The position numbers and the translations under genes were made by a program. Shown one piece after another: positions 41,951 to 50,796 of a DNA stretch of 64,000 nt. The notes beneath the pieces were generated by a model that was given only the letters and a program-made list of their open reading frames with translations, was not told where the DNA came from and ran no database searches. Within the stretch, counting starts at the first letter, position 1. Every line of letters starts with the position of its first letter. Origin of the DNA: Polynucleobacter sp. AP-Nino-20-G2 (lineage in GTDB: Bacteria; Pseudomonadota; Gammaproteobacteria; Burkholderiales; Burkholderiaceae); the NCBI RefSeq assembly GCF_018688235.1, contig NZ_CP061313.1, positions 541,130-605,129 on the forward strand. Reading direction: 5' to 3'.

Positions 41951-41975
41951 AGAGGCGCTAAGGCCTCTTTTTTGT
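41951..41975 (-). terminator. Bidirectional intrinsic terminator of the fcc operon
   Basis: AGAGGC/GCCTCT stem (41951-41956 with 41963-41968) flanked by A-runs on the left and T-runs on the right. On the minus strand it ends the flavocytochrome transcript. Confidence 0.75.
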
Positions 41976-41991
41976 GTGCTATTGACTTAAA

Positions 41992-43266
41992 TCAAGCCAA
42001 ACTATCCGCCCAGATATTGTGAGCCCAGCCCCATGCATAAACTCCCTCTAGGGCAGAGGGGGCCGGCGAGAGTCCACCGGAGCCGGGAACCGCTTTAAAG
42101 GTTTTCTCGGCCGCGTTGTATTGATGGACGCTAGCTACGTGAACCACCTCACGGTCGTTCACAAAGCTGTAGCAGGTGTTGGTAAGCACTGGTGCTGGGT
42201 TAATTTCCCAGCCACTCAATTCCGCAACGATTGCCGCAGCTGCCACTTTGGCGTGTTGATTGGCCATGTGGCCGGATTTGGGCATGAGTGGTGCGATTTG
42301 AATTGAGTCACCCAAGACGTGAATATCTTTGCGAGCAGTGGATTCAAAGTTGAGGAAGTTCACATTCACCCAGCGTCCATTCGAATTCGCTAAGCCTGTC
42401 TTCACTGCAATTTCTCCGGCACTCATCGCGGGCAGTAAGTTCAGTACATCACCCTTGATGTCATCTTGAACCTCTAGTTTGACTGTCTTGGTTTTGGCAT
42501 CCACACCAGTGACGTTGTGCTTTGGTAGGTACTCAATAATTCCAGAGTACTGCTCTGCCCAAACTTTTTTAAACAAGGCGCCTTTAGAGGTGACATCTTG
42601 GTTCGCATCGAGGATAAGCACTTTGGACTTCGCCTTATTGTGCTTGATGTAGTTGGCGACTTGGCAGGCGCGCTCATACGGTCCAGGAGGGCAGCGATAT
42701 GGCGCCTCTGGAATGCTGATGATGAATGTACCGCCGTCACGCATTGCAGCGAGTTGCTTGTGCAATGCAAGGGTTTCAGCTCCGGCCTTCCATGCCTGTA
42801 AGGTAACCCCATCTTTATTGGCTTGCGCCAGTCCTTCGATGCTATTCATGATGAGTGAGACGCCGGGGGAAACCACTACCTTGTCATAGCGCAAGGTTTT
42901 TCCAGAGGCGAGCTTAACGATTTTCTTGTCGGCATCAATGCTGGAAACGCTATCTTGAATGATTTTCACGCCATGATTTTTGCTGAGAGTGTCGTATGGG
43001 GATGTAATCTCAGACATGGTGCGTGAGCCACCAACCACTAGGTTGGAAAGGGGGCATGACACAAACGAAGCATTGGGCTCAATTAATGTGACGCGCGCAG
43101 TATTGTTTGATAGCAGGCGGAGATATTTAGCGGCGGTTGCACCACCGTAGCCACCACCAATCACCAGAATTTCTGCTTTTTGTAGATTTGCTTTTGCTTG
43201 TGTAGAGAAGCCTGCGAGTAATCCGAGTGCGGCAGCACTTTGGCCAATAAAATGTCGACGATCCAT
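41992..43266 (-). CDS. fccB: Flavocytochrome c sulfide dehydrogenase, flavoprotein subunit
   Basis: This 424-residue periplasmic flavoenzyme oxidises sulfide and passes electrons to a cytochrome c subunit. A Tat-type leader is present (MDRRHFIGQSAAALGLLAGFSTQAKA). The FAD motif is EILVIGGGYGGATAAKYLRLL. Redox Cys are found in FVSCPLSNLVVGGSRT and APYRCPPGPYERACQVANYI. The C-terminal FCSD flavin-binding domain contains NTCYSFVNDREVVHVASVH. The gene follows the cytochrome gene by 9 bp. Sulfide detoxification or lithotrophic electron supply is the likely role. No sox genes are visible in the window. Confidence 0.93.
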   Translation of the reverse strand: MDRRHFIGQSAAALGLLAGFSTQAKANLQKAEILVIGGGYGGATAAKYLRLLSNNTARVTLIEPNASFVSCPLSNLVVGGSRTMSEITSPYDTLSKNHGVKIIQDSVSSIDADKKIVKLASGKTLRYDKVVVSPGVSLIMNSIEGLAQANKDGVTLQAWKAGAETLALHKQLAAMRDGGTFIISIPEAPYRCPPGPYERACQVANYIKHNKAKSKVLILDANQDVTSKGALFKKVWAEQYSGIIEYLPKHNVTGVDAKTKTVKLEVQDDIKGDVLNLLPAMSAGEIAVKTGLANSNGRWVNVNFLNFESTARKDIHVLGDSIQIAPLMPKSGHMANQHAKVAAAAIVAELSGWEINPAPVLTNTCYSFVNDREVVHVASVHQYNAAEKTFKAVPGSGGLSPAPSALEGVYAWGWAHNIWADSLA

Positions 43267-43275
43267 GATGTCTCC

Positions 43276-43605
43276 TTATTGTTTATTGCCAAGTTGATTG
43301 GCAATCGTAGTGAGTTGTTCGTCGGTATAGCCCTTAGCGAGTTGGGGCATGATCGTGCCTTCGCGAGCACCAGACTTAAACGCCTTTAATTGAGTCAACA
43401 TTTGCTCGCTAGTGAGAGTGTTGATCAAGGGCATCCCGCCATCAACGACACCTTTGCCATCTGTCCCATGGCAATTGGCGCAGGTAGCGGCTAAGCCACG
43501 CTTGTACAGTTGATCGGCAGTTTGTGCCATGCTGGCACTACTCCATTGACACAAGCCAATGAGTGCGCCCGCTATAAAAATCGGTTTGAAATTCTTGAGG
43601 TGCAT
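43276..43605 (-). CDS. fccA: Cytochrome c subunit of sulfide dehydrogenase
   Basis: This is a class-I c-type cytochrome of ~109 residues. The start at ATG 43605 is preceded by GGAGA and gives a signal peptide ending SMAQ-TAD. One haem site is present (TCANCHGTDGKG), and a Met ligand is likely in GTIMPQLAKG. The protein is the size of a monohaem FccA, not the dihaem form of purple bacteria. It is first in the fccA-fccB operon and should receive electrons from FccB in the periplasm. It could also be an unspecific partner cytochrome. Confidence 0.9.
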   Translation of the reverse strand: MHLKNFKPIFIAGALIGLCQWSSASMAQTADQLYKRGLAATCANCHGTDGKGVVDGGMPLINTLTSEQMLTQLKAFKSGAREGTIMPQLAKGYTDEQLTTIANQLGNKQ

Positions 43606-43788
43606 GGAAATATTCTCCGTCCTAGATACAGACTGTTTTAAGGGTGAAGCTAACAAGTTCTATCTTAATCAGATGGGCGAGAAATTGGTGTTTTTACTTA
43701 GATTGATTTTTGCTAAGCTCATAACTCGAAATGGGGTTCAAACAAGTCACTTTTCAGTTTTGTGGGTAATGACCTATAAACTACGGGT

Positions 43789-45510
43789 ATGCGAGGTTCC
43801 CTTACTTTCCGTAGCGCAATTCTGATCCTGATTCTAGGTGTATTTACCTACCTATATGGTTTAGATAGTCGCTTTGCTCCAAAAAATGGGGATGAGTATC
43901 CCTATATGCATATTGTGCGGATGACTGCCGATGCGGGTGCCTGGCTGCCGCTTCAATCCGAGATGGATGGAATTAAAAACACTAAGCCTCCTTTGGTGTT
44001 TTGGCAGGGCATTGCAAGCACTGCTTGGGGCGGTGATTGGGCGCTGAGTGCCTTGCGTTGGCCCAGTCTTTTGTATACCGGCTTAACGGCACTTTTCTTA
44101 TTTTTTGCGGTAGCCCGTTTTAGTGGCAGGCGACAAACTGGTTTATTGGCTGCTTTGGTTTGGCTTTCCTTTTTTGCGACCTATCGCTATGGCCGTCCTT
44201 TTCTAACGGACCCACCAGAAGTATTTTGGTTGAGTCTGCCATTTTTCGCACTTCTCTATTGGGGTAAGGCGGCCTTTAACTCTACAGTGATCTTTCCAGT
44301 TTTAGCAGGCTTGTCCTTAGGGATGGCACTGCTTGCCAAATCATTTGCTTATATTGTTCCCGCCTCATTTGCACTGGGATTGTTTTATTGGCGTTGGCGT
44401 CAATGGAGTATTCCAAAGCTATTGGTTCAGGATCTATACAAGCTGATCTTGGTTGTGGCATTGGCCTTAGGTGTCTTCGCACTCTGGTTCGCACTAGACC
44501 CCTATCCTGAAGCAATTTGGAAGGAGTTTGTACTTGGAGAAAACGCGGGTAAGTTTGAGGCGCGTAGCTCTCACTATCTTTTAGATTTGTTGCGGGGCGG
44601 CGATAGCATCTGGATGCTGATCTTAACGACCTTAGCAAACGCTGGTCTATTCCTATTTGTATTAGTTTCAGCGTTGATGCAATGCTGGAAGCAGCGCCGC
44701 TTTATTTCCCTGGAGGAGAGTCTCCTTCTCCTGCTTACGCTAGCCTTTTTTATTGTCTTTAGTTTGCCCAGTCAACGCTCTGGCCGTTATCTATTGCCGA
44801 TCATGCCTGCCTTGGCTACATTGATTGCTTTGTATTGGGATCGCCTGCCTTTGTGGGGCTTTAGGATTGCCTTGGTGTTGCAGTTGATATTACTTGGCGT
44901 TCTTGCTTGGGTCGGTGAGAACTTGCAGTTATCGAATTTTTTAGGTCAGCCCGGTATTTGGAATTACTCCTATTGGCATTGGGTGCTCATGGGTGCGTCA
45001 CTGATCTTGGTATTGATCGGTTTATTCAATCCAAGTCGCTCCAAGATATTGGCATTGGCGGGATCTTTCCTTTGTTACTGTGCGCTCACCAGCAGTCTCT
45101 CTCCATTAGAAGGGGCCTTGGGTCGCTACGATCAAGTCACGATCGATTCAGTGATAGCGCGTGACGTTTGGGTGCCATGTGACTATCGCGCCAAAGATGA
45201 AGAGTACCGACTTTTATTGCCCAAGGTGAATTTGCATGGCTATCTCGCAAAAGATGCGGGCGACATTCCCCTGTTAAGCAGTACTTATCCATTGGTTGCC
45301 GTTCAGACGCCGATTGGTGTTGAGCCGGTGCTTTGTGAGTCTTGCAAGATTCTGGGTAAACGCATGGAGATGCGGGCGCGTCATTCCAATGAAGAGATTC
45401 GGGCGATACTCATGGGTCAAATTGGAGAACATCTTTTTGTGAATGAGTATTTAATTTCTACCCCTGCAACAATCGCATTGCCACTCGTTGGTAAGGATGC
45501 CTGTCGATGA
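43789..45510 (+). CDS. ArnT/PMT-like GT-C family glycosyltransferase
   Basis: This 573-residue polytopic inner-membrane protein has about 12 hydrophobic segments. The first periplasmic loop has the acidic pair of GT-C enzymes: FAPKNGDEYPYMHIVRMTADAGAWLPLQSEMDGIKNTKPPLVFW, typical of ArnT-like and PMT_2 proteins. A charged ~110-residue C-terminal domain faces the periplasm. It should transfer a sugar from a lipid-linked donor to an acceptor such as lipid A, another glycan or a protein. The next gene overlaps by 4 bp, making a three-gene operon with a sialidase-like protein and a membrane protein. Confidence 0.88.
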   Translation: MRGSLTFRSAILILILGVFTYLYGLDSRFAPKNGDEYPYMHIVRMTADAGAWLPLQSEMDGIKNTKPPLVFWQGIASTAWGGDWALSALRWPSLLYTGLTALFLFFAVARFSGRRQTGLLAALVWLSFFATYRYGRPFLTDPPEVFWLSLPFFALLYWGKAAFNSTVIFPVLAGLSLGMALLAKSFAYIVPASFALGLFYWRWRQWSIPKLLVQDLYKLILVVALALGVFALWFALDPYPEAIWKEFVLGENAGKFEARSSHYLLDLLRGGDSIWMLILTTLANAGLFLFVLVSALMQCWKQRRFISLEESLLLLLTLAFFIVFSLPSQRSGRYLLPIMPALATLIALYWDRLPLWGFRIALVLQLILLGVLAWVGENLQLSNFLGQPGIWNYSYWHWVLMGASLILVLIGLFNPSRSKILALAGSFLCYCALTSSLSPLEGALGRYDQVTIDSVIARDVWVPCDYRAKDEEYRLLLPKVNLHGYLAKDAGDIPLLSSTYPLVAVQTPIGVEPVLCESCKILGKRMEMRARHSNEEIRAILMGQIGEHLFVNEYLISTPATIALPLVGKDACR

Positions 45511-46757
45511 GTCGCGTGATTGCCTTTTGTGTGTTGTTGCTTGCTGCTGTCTTGGGCTATTTGCACTTAGATAGTCGTCCTATATGGGCGCCATTCGCAA
45601 CACCTGAATCTTCTGCCATCAACACTCAGGAAGAGTCCCTTGAATTAGGCGAGTCTTCTTCGATGCCGCTTACAAAAAGCAAGGCAATTAAAAATACTGC
45701 TCCCACTCAACTAGCTTCGATGAGCATGCATGCGGATTGGTTGCCTGATACGGGCGCGCCTTCGGTACATGCCGCATCATTGATTGCGCTGCAGGACGGA
45801 GCTCTTAGAGCCTTTTGGTTTGCAGGTAGTAGAGAAGGTGCTCCAGACGTCGTGATTAATACGGCGGTATTTGATCCTCACTCGGCTCGCTGGAGTGCGC
45901 CAACGGTAGTCATGGATCGCGTTAGCGCGGAGAAGGGCTTATCCCGATATATCGCCAAGTTAGGCAATCCCGTTCCCGCCAGAATGGTTGATGGGCGCAT
46001 CCAATTATTTTTTGTAACGGTTTCCATTGGTGGTTGGGCGGGTAGCTCAATCTCTTCAGTTATTTCAGATGATGAGGGTCTGACCTGGAGTCAGCCGCAG
46101 CGTCTCATTACCTCCCCATTAATTAATCTGAGCACTTTGGTGAAGTCGCCACCCCTTCAGTTCGCCGATGGTCGCATGGGTTTGCCTGCGTACCACGAGT
46201 GGATTGGTCGATTTGGGGAGTTCTTAAGAATTGAAGCGAGTCAGGTCATTGATAAACGTCGTATGAGCTCGGGCAGGGGTGCAATCCAGCCAGTAGTGTT
46301 TGTGGCAGGCCCACAAGAGGCGGGTGCACTCTTTCGTCAAACTCGCTCAAGCTCGCAAGTGAAGCAAATTCCCGTTAGCGTCACTAGTAATGCTGGGCAA
46401 TCTTGGAGTGTTGATAAGGATATAGAAATTGCCAACCCGAATTCCGCGATTGCTGCCTTAAGTTTAAAGAATGGCGCTCGCATCATGGTGCTCAATAATA
46501 TTGAGGCGGGTCGCTATCGCCTAGTCATGGTCATGAGTGATGCGAATTCCGCACAATGGAAGCAAGTAACAGTGCTTGAGGATGATGAGTCTTTGGCCAA
46601 TGAACAACGTCGCGAGTTCTCTTATCCCTATCTGACTTCCGTCAATGGCGAAGATGCGCATTTGGTTTACACCTGGGATCGCAAGAAGATTCGTCACGTG
46701 TATTTCCCAGATGCTTGGCTTAAGCACGCGCTTACTGGTCTAAAGGAGGCGCCATGA
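45507..46757 (+). CDS. Membrane-anchored sialidase-like (BNR repeat) protein
   Basis: This 416-residue protein has an N-terminal hydrophobic anchor (VIAFCVLLLAAVLGYLHL), a spacer of ~60 residues, and a six-bladed propeller resembling exo-alpha-sialidases. Asp-box-like motifs are visible: SDDEGLTWSQPQRL and TSNAGQSWSVDKDIEI. Parts such as SVHAASLIALQDGALRAFWFAGSREGAPDVVI and MGLPAYHEWIGRFGEFLRI fit the sialidase-like family COG4409. Sialic acid genes are absent here, so the substrate may be a different glycan. It overlaps both neighbours by 4 bp in the GT-C operon. Confidence 0.85.
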   Translation: MSRVIAFCVLLLAAVLGYLHLDSRPIWAPFATPESSAINTQEESLELGESSSMPLTKSKAIKNTAPTQLASMSMHADWLPDTGAPSVHAASLIALQDGALRAFWFAGSREGAPDVVINTAVFDPHSARWSAPTVVMDRVSAEKGLSRYIAKLGNPVPARMVDGRIQLFFVTVSIGGWAGSSISSVISDDEGLTWSQPQRLITSPLINLSTLVKSPPLQFADGRMGLPAYHEWIGRFGEFLRIEASQVIDKRRMSSGRGAIQPVVFVAGPQEAGALFRQTRSSSQVKQIPVSVTSNAGQSWSVDKDIEIANPNSAIAALSLKNGARIMVLNNIEAGRYRLVMVMSDANSAQWKQVTVLEDDESLANEQRREFSYPYLTSVNGEDAHLVYTWDRKKIRHVYFPDAWLKHALTGLKEAP

Positions 46758-47377
46758 TGACTTCATATCTTCAGCTCATTGCGCTGATCGAAATGGCAAT
46801 AACTTGTTCAGCAGTATTGATTTGGGCAACTCAGAAAATATTTCAAATCGATATCCCCTTAGCTGTCCGTATTGCTTTGTTGGTGCTTTTAGGAAATCTA
46901 TTTTTCTGGCCCCTCGGTATGTCTCTCGAATTACCTTTGGCGGCATACATCCGCGGCGTGACGGGTGATCTCAGTATTGTGAGTCTGCTCTTGCTATGGA
47001 GTGTTTTTTTGCCTACATCTAAAACAACGCCCCTGGGATTTAAGGTGGTTGTTGTATTCATCGCGATATTGTTCTATCCCTTGGCTTTAGGTGTTGGGAT
47101 GCTAGACCCTTATGCCTGGGGCTATAGCTCCCTGGGATTCTTTGCTGCGGTGATTATTTTTGCAATCGTTTGCGGTATCGCCGGATGGACCAAGGGGGTA
47201 TGGATCATGGCTTTGGCAATCATTGCTTGGGCAGCCCATTGGCATGAGTCTGCCAACTTGTGGGATTACCTGCTAGATCCATTTCTGGCGCTTTGGGCTC
47301 TTTTTGCGATAGTCAACGGCATCCAACAAAAGCGTCGTGAGAAAGCCCAATCAGGATATTTATTCAGGGCAGGCTAA
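46754..47377 (+). CDS. Integral membrane protein of the GT-C/sialidase operon
   Basis: This 207-residue protein has five to six hydrophobic helices and a short basic C-terminal tail (QQKRREKAQSG). No family was recognised. The start overlaps the sialidase-like gene by 4 bp (ATGATG context), so translation is coupled. Its inferred role is with the glycosyltransferase and the sialidase-like protein in envelope glycan modification, based on context only. It ends at a strong bidirectional terminator. Confidence 0.8.
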   Translation: MMTSYLQLIALIEMAITCSAVLIWATQKIFQIDIPLAVRIALLVLLGNLFFWPLGMSLELPLAAYIRGVTGDLSIVSLLLLWSVFLPTSKTTPLGFKVVVVFIAILFYPLALGVGMLDPYAWGYSSLGFFAAVIIFAIVCGIAGWTKGVWIMALAIIAWAAHWHESANLWDYLLDPFLALWALFAIVNGIQQKRREKAQSGYLFRAG

Positions 47378-47392
47378 TCAGAAAAACAAAAA

Positions 47393-47423
47393 AGCCACCT
47401 GTTGCGAGGTGGCTTTTCTTTTG
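47393..47423. terminator. Bidirectional intrinsic terminator
   Basis: An 8-bp perfect stem AGCCACCT/AGGTGGCT (47393-47400 with 47407-47414), with A-runs before and TTTTCTTTT after, lies between two convergent genes. Confidence 0.85.
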
Positions 47424-47436
47424 ACCGCTATTCCAA

Positions 47437-48429
47437 TTAATCTGGAATATTGGATTTGCGAATGACTGGACCCCAGATATTGATTTCGCTTTCAAGATGA
47501 GACTTGAGGCCTTTGGCGGATACTTTATCCATTGGCACGATATCGATATTGGAATCATTCAAGCGTTTTTGAACATCGGGCGTATTGAGGGCTTTCTTCA
47601 ATGCGGCATTGATCTTGTCCAAGACTGGCTGTGGAGTGCCCTTAGGCGCATAAACACCGTGCCAAACTTTAACTTCAAAGCCTTTTAGTCCCTGTTCGTT
47701 CAAAGTTGGAACATTCGGAATCGCTGGCAAGCGTTTCATTGTTGTTGTGCCAAACGCCTTCACGCGGCCATCCTTGATGTAAGGAATCGTTTGTGTAGTT
47801 TGGTCGCACAAGAGGTCAACTTGGCCACCCAAGAGGTCAGTCAAAGCAGGGCCAGTTCCTTTGTAAGGAATGTTGGTCAATTTCACGCCCAAGCGGCTTT
47901 GGAATAAGAGGCCGCACAGTTGTGACACTGCGCCAGGACCGGCATTGGCCATCGTCACTTTAGATCCATTCGCCTTAATGTAGGCTTCGAGCTCTTTAAA
48001 GTTGTTTGCTGGCAAATCTTTCTTGCCTAGTAATACCATCGGCACATCAGCTACCTGTCCAATGTATTCAAAGCTAGTCATTGGATCGTATGGGAGTTTG
48101 TCGTACAGGGCGTTTGCTGTTGCCATACCCATGTGATGAATATAAATGGTGTAGCCATCTGGTGCGGCGCGAGCCACTTTGGTGGAAGCGATCGTGCCGC
48201 CAGCGCCAGGAACGTTCTCAACAACCACTGTTTGGCCTAAAGCTTGACCCATTGGAACAGCGATTAAGCGTGCAATGGAGTCAGTTGGGCCACCGGCCGC
48301 AAAAGGAACTATTAGCTGAATGGATTTGGTTGGCCAGTCTTTTTGAGCGGATGCGATATTGCTGCTCAATAAGGCGCTAGCGCTAACAACCGCAGCAATT
48401 CCAGCGAATAAGGTTTTCTTTAATTTCAT
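47437..48429 (-). CDS. Bug-family tricarboxylate transporter receptor
   Basis: This periplasmic binding protein has ~330 residues. Start ATG 48429 has GGAGA upstream and begins a signal peptide ending IASAQ-KDW. Family marks are WPTKSIQLIVPFAAGGPTDSIARLIAVPMGQALGQTVVVENVPGAGGTIASTKVARAAPDGYTIYIHHMGMATANALYDKLPYDPMTSF and NIPYKGTGPALTDLLGGQVDLLCDQTTQTIPYI. It sits downstream of the CitE-like, MmgE/PrpD and MaoC-like genes on the same strand, so it probably captures the dicarboxylate they degrade. No transport membrane subunits are nearby. Confidence 0.94.
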   Translation of the reverse strand: MKLKKTLFAGIAAVVSASALLSSNIASAQKDWPTKSIQLIVPFAAGGPTDSIARLIAVPMGQALGQTVVVENVPGAGGTIASTKVARAAPDGYTIYIHHMGMATANALYDKLPYDPMTSFEYIGQVADVPMVLLGKKDLPANNFKELEAYIKANGSKVTMANAGPGAVSQLCGLLFQSRLGVKLTNIPYKGTGPALTDLLGGQVDLLCDQTTQTIPYIKDGRVKAFGTTTMKRLPAIPNVPTLNEQGLKGFEVKVWHGVYAPKGTPQPVLDKINAALKKALNTPDVQKRLNDSNIDIVPMDKVSAKGLKSHLESEINIWGPVIRKSNIPD

Positions 48430-48486
48430 CAATGTCTCCGTAAATGTGATGCATCGCAATTTTGCCATTATTGGATGCTATAGGGT

Positions 48487-49332
48487 TTAGGGTTTACCAG
48501 CAACAGCTAAGGTTCTTTGTGCTAGTAAGACCACCGGGCGATCAATCATGCGGCCATCCAGTTTTACCGCACCGCCTTTTGAGGCTTTGTCCGCCTCAAT
48601 GACCCTCTGGGCCCAAGAGATTTCGGCCGCTGTCGGCATGAATGCAGCCTTGACTAGACCCACCTGTTTTGGGTGAATACAGAGTTTTCCGCCAAACCCC
48701 ATTCTTTTGCTGCGCTGCGCATCATCCTCAATCCGCTCCACATCATCGGTCGATGGAGTAACCCCATCTATTGGAGGGGCAATTTGCGCTAAACGTGAGG
48801 CAAGAACGATTTGATAGCGGGCAGTTTGTAACTCTGTTTCTTGTGGATCGCAGACCATACCTAAGTCGACTTGCAAATCAATATTGCCTAAAGCGAGGCG
48901 CAATACTTGTTCTGAGTTGGCAATCTCCTTTAGGTGGTCTAAGCCTAAGGCGGTTTCAATCATTGGAATGATGGCCGTCTTTGGCAGAATTTGCGCAGCT
49001 CCATTGATTTGATCAAGCGATTCGCTTTTTGGAATTAACAAACAGGCTACTTCCAATTCTTGCGCCAAGATGAGGTCGGCGGCATAGAACTTGCTACCTG
49101 GTGAGTTGGAGCGAATGATGAGACGTTTCTTTTGTTCCGCTGAAAAAGTAGGCCATGCAGACCGAATGGCGTCACGCGCTCTTTCTTTATCTTCTTCGGC
49201 TACGGCATCCTCTAAATCAATAATGACTGCATCTGCATTACTGTCTAAAGCTTTTTGAAAACGCTCTGGACGTGTGCCTGGAACGAATAAAAAACTGCTG
49301 CTATAGCCAATGGGGGTATCGAGAGGGTTCAT
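48487..49332 (-). CDS. HpcH/HpaI-type CoA-ester lyase (CitE-like)
   Basis: This ~281-residue TIM-barrel lyase resembles CitE and citramalyl-CoA/malyl-CoA lyases. Hallmarks are SSFLFVPGTRPERFQKALDSNADAVIIDLEDAVAEEDKERARDAIRSAW, the metal-binding IPMIETALGL and LALGNIDLQVDLGM, and the C-terminal FGGKLCIHPKQVGLVKAAFMPT. Start ATG 49332 keeps the gene clear of the upstream MmgE/PrpD gene; a longer frame from 49461 would overlap it. No citrate lyase alpha or gamma subunits are present, so cleavage of a CoA ester such as citramalyl-CoA or malyl-CoA is likelier than citrate cleavage. Confidence 0.9.
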   Translation of the reverse strand: MNPLDTPIGYSSSFLFVPGTRPERFQKALDSNADAVIIDLEDAVAEEDKERARDAIRSAWPTFSAEQKKRLIIRSNSPGSKFYAADLILAQELEVACLLIPKSESLDQINGAAQILPKTAIIPMIETALGLDHLKEIANSEQVLRLALGNIDLQVDLGMVCDPQETELQTARYQIVLASRLAQIAPPIDGVTPSTDDVERIEDDAQRSKRMGFGGKLCIHPKQVGLVKAAFMPTAAEISWAQRVIEADKASKGGAVKLDGRMIDRPVVLLAQRTLAVAGKP

Positions 49333-49363
49333 ATAAGGCCTTAGTGAGTAGCGCACGGGAAAA

Positions 49364-50740
49364 TTAAGTTGAGGAAAGTAATGCGCCAATCTTTGCTTGT
49401 TTGCGGATATTCCACAAGCGCTCAACTGCTGCCGCCATTTCAGTTGGATTGGCTCCACCACTAAAGGCTGCTAAGCGCATTGCTTTATCGGTAATCTCAG
49501 CGCGGCTGAGGGTATTGCCAGGGTCGCCCTTGGGTTCATCTACGCGACCTTCTAGTACCTGACCATTATTTAAGTGGACCTTCACCTTCCCAATCCAGCG
49601 TTGAGGGTAAGCACCATCCACTTCGGGGTCCAGGGTCATCGTCACGCGATCGCGGAAGGCGCAAATATCATCATCATGAAAGTGTTGATCAAATTCTTGA
49701 AGGCCCGCAAATTGATAATGTGCGATGAGCGCTAATACAGTGCCCATCGAAAATTTGGATTGATGCACGGTTGCGGGATCGATTACTGGACCAAGCACAT
49801 CAATTGCACCTTGATGTACTAAGGTTTCCACTTTAGCGATATCGCTCGGTTTAAGTTGGTGCGCTAACATCACCTGCAGTAAAGCATCGGCAGCAGGATG
49901 AGTGTGGCGGCAAGAGGCGTGATATTTAAAGCTTGTCTCAGCAATGGCCCAACGAGAGCCTAAGCTATCAACGAGCTTGCTTGGATTGGCATCACTCGAC
50001 ATGCCCGCTGCTAAACCTTGCTTACCTTCTAAGATGCGCTCAGCGCCCGTAAAGCCAGACTGCGCTAAATAAGCGGACATTAGCCCTGTGGAAGCGGCAT
50101 GGGCAGTATGCAATTGCTTGGAGTCAGCAGCATCGCGGAGAAATTCCCAAAGACCTGCGGATTGCGTGCCAGCAGAACCGAAGGCATGGAGCATTTGCTC
50201 TGGATTGAGCTTTAACAGTCGACCTACGGCAGCTGCCGCAGCCAAGGTGCCAGCAGTGCCAGTGGTATGAAATATCTTGTAATGGGAGCGACCTAAAAAT
50301 TCACCTACACGAATGCCCACTTCATAGCCAGCTACCGCAGCCACCAGAAGATCGTCTCCAGATGCGCCAATCGTTTGTGCTGTTGCCAGCGCTGCAGGAA
50401 AGACGATTGTTGCTGGATGAAAGACGGAGCCGTTGTGCACATCGTCTTGCTCGGCCACATGTGACGCTGCGGCATTGGCCATGGCTGCTAAGAAGGGGCT
50501 TGAGCTTGTGCGCGTAATCAGGATTTCAGCAGAGCCAGGATGGGCTGCATCAAAGCCTCCCATATTTTGCGCAAATTGGGTAATCGTCTCTACTGGGCGC
50601 GAGCCTTTGCCTGCAATCGCCGAGCCAAACCAATCCACCAATAAATCTTCGGTGCGATTGATTACATCCTGAGGAATATCAGCGATTTGTAATTGAGAGG
50701 CAAAGGTGGCGAGCTTTTTAGATAAATGCGGGGTGGACAT
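49364..50740 (-). CDS. MmgE/PrpD-family protein
   Basis: This is a 458-residue protein of the 2-methylcitrate dehydratase / cis-aconitate decarboxylase family. Features are VDWFGSAIAGKGSRP, ASHVAEQDDVHNGSVFHPATIVFPAALA, HTTGTAGTLAAAAAVGRLLKLNPEQMLHAFGSAGTQSAGLWEF and YHASCRHTHPAADALLQ, which holds the conserved His/Cys region. No methylcitrate synthase or prpB is near, so this is probably not the propionate pathway. With the CitE-like and MaoC-like neighbours it may act on itaconate-like or mesaconate-like C5 diacids. It is part of a minus-strand gene cluster. Confidence 0.9.
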   Translation of the reverse strand: MSTPHLSKKLATFASQLQIADIPQDVINRTEDLLVDWFGSAIAGKGSRPVETITQFAQNMGGFDAAHPGSAEILITRTSSSPFLAAMANAAASHVAEQDDVHNGSVFHPATIVFPAALATAQTIGASGDDLLVAAVAGYEVGIRVGEFLGRSHYKIFHTTGTAGTLAAAAAVGRLLKLNPEQMLHAFGSAGTQSAGLWEFLRDAADSKQLHTAHAASTGLMSAYLAQSGFTGAERILEGKQGLAAGMSSDANPSKLVDSLGSRWAIAETSFKYHASCRHTHPAADALLQVMLAHQLKPSDIAKVETLVHQGAIDVLGPVIDPATVHQSKFSMGTVLALIAHYQFAGLQEFDQHFHDDDICAFRDRVTMTLDPEVDGAYPQRWIGKVKVHLNNGQVLEGRVDEPKGDPGNTLSRAEITDKAMRLAAFSGGANPTEMAAAVERLWNIRKQAKIGALLSST

Positions 50741-50796
50741 AAATAGTCAATTTCCTAGTAAGTAAAACGCTGATGCAGTAATGATGCAACCGGCTC

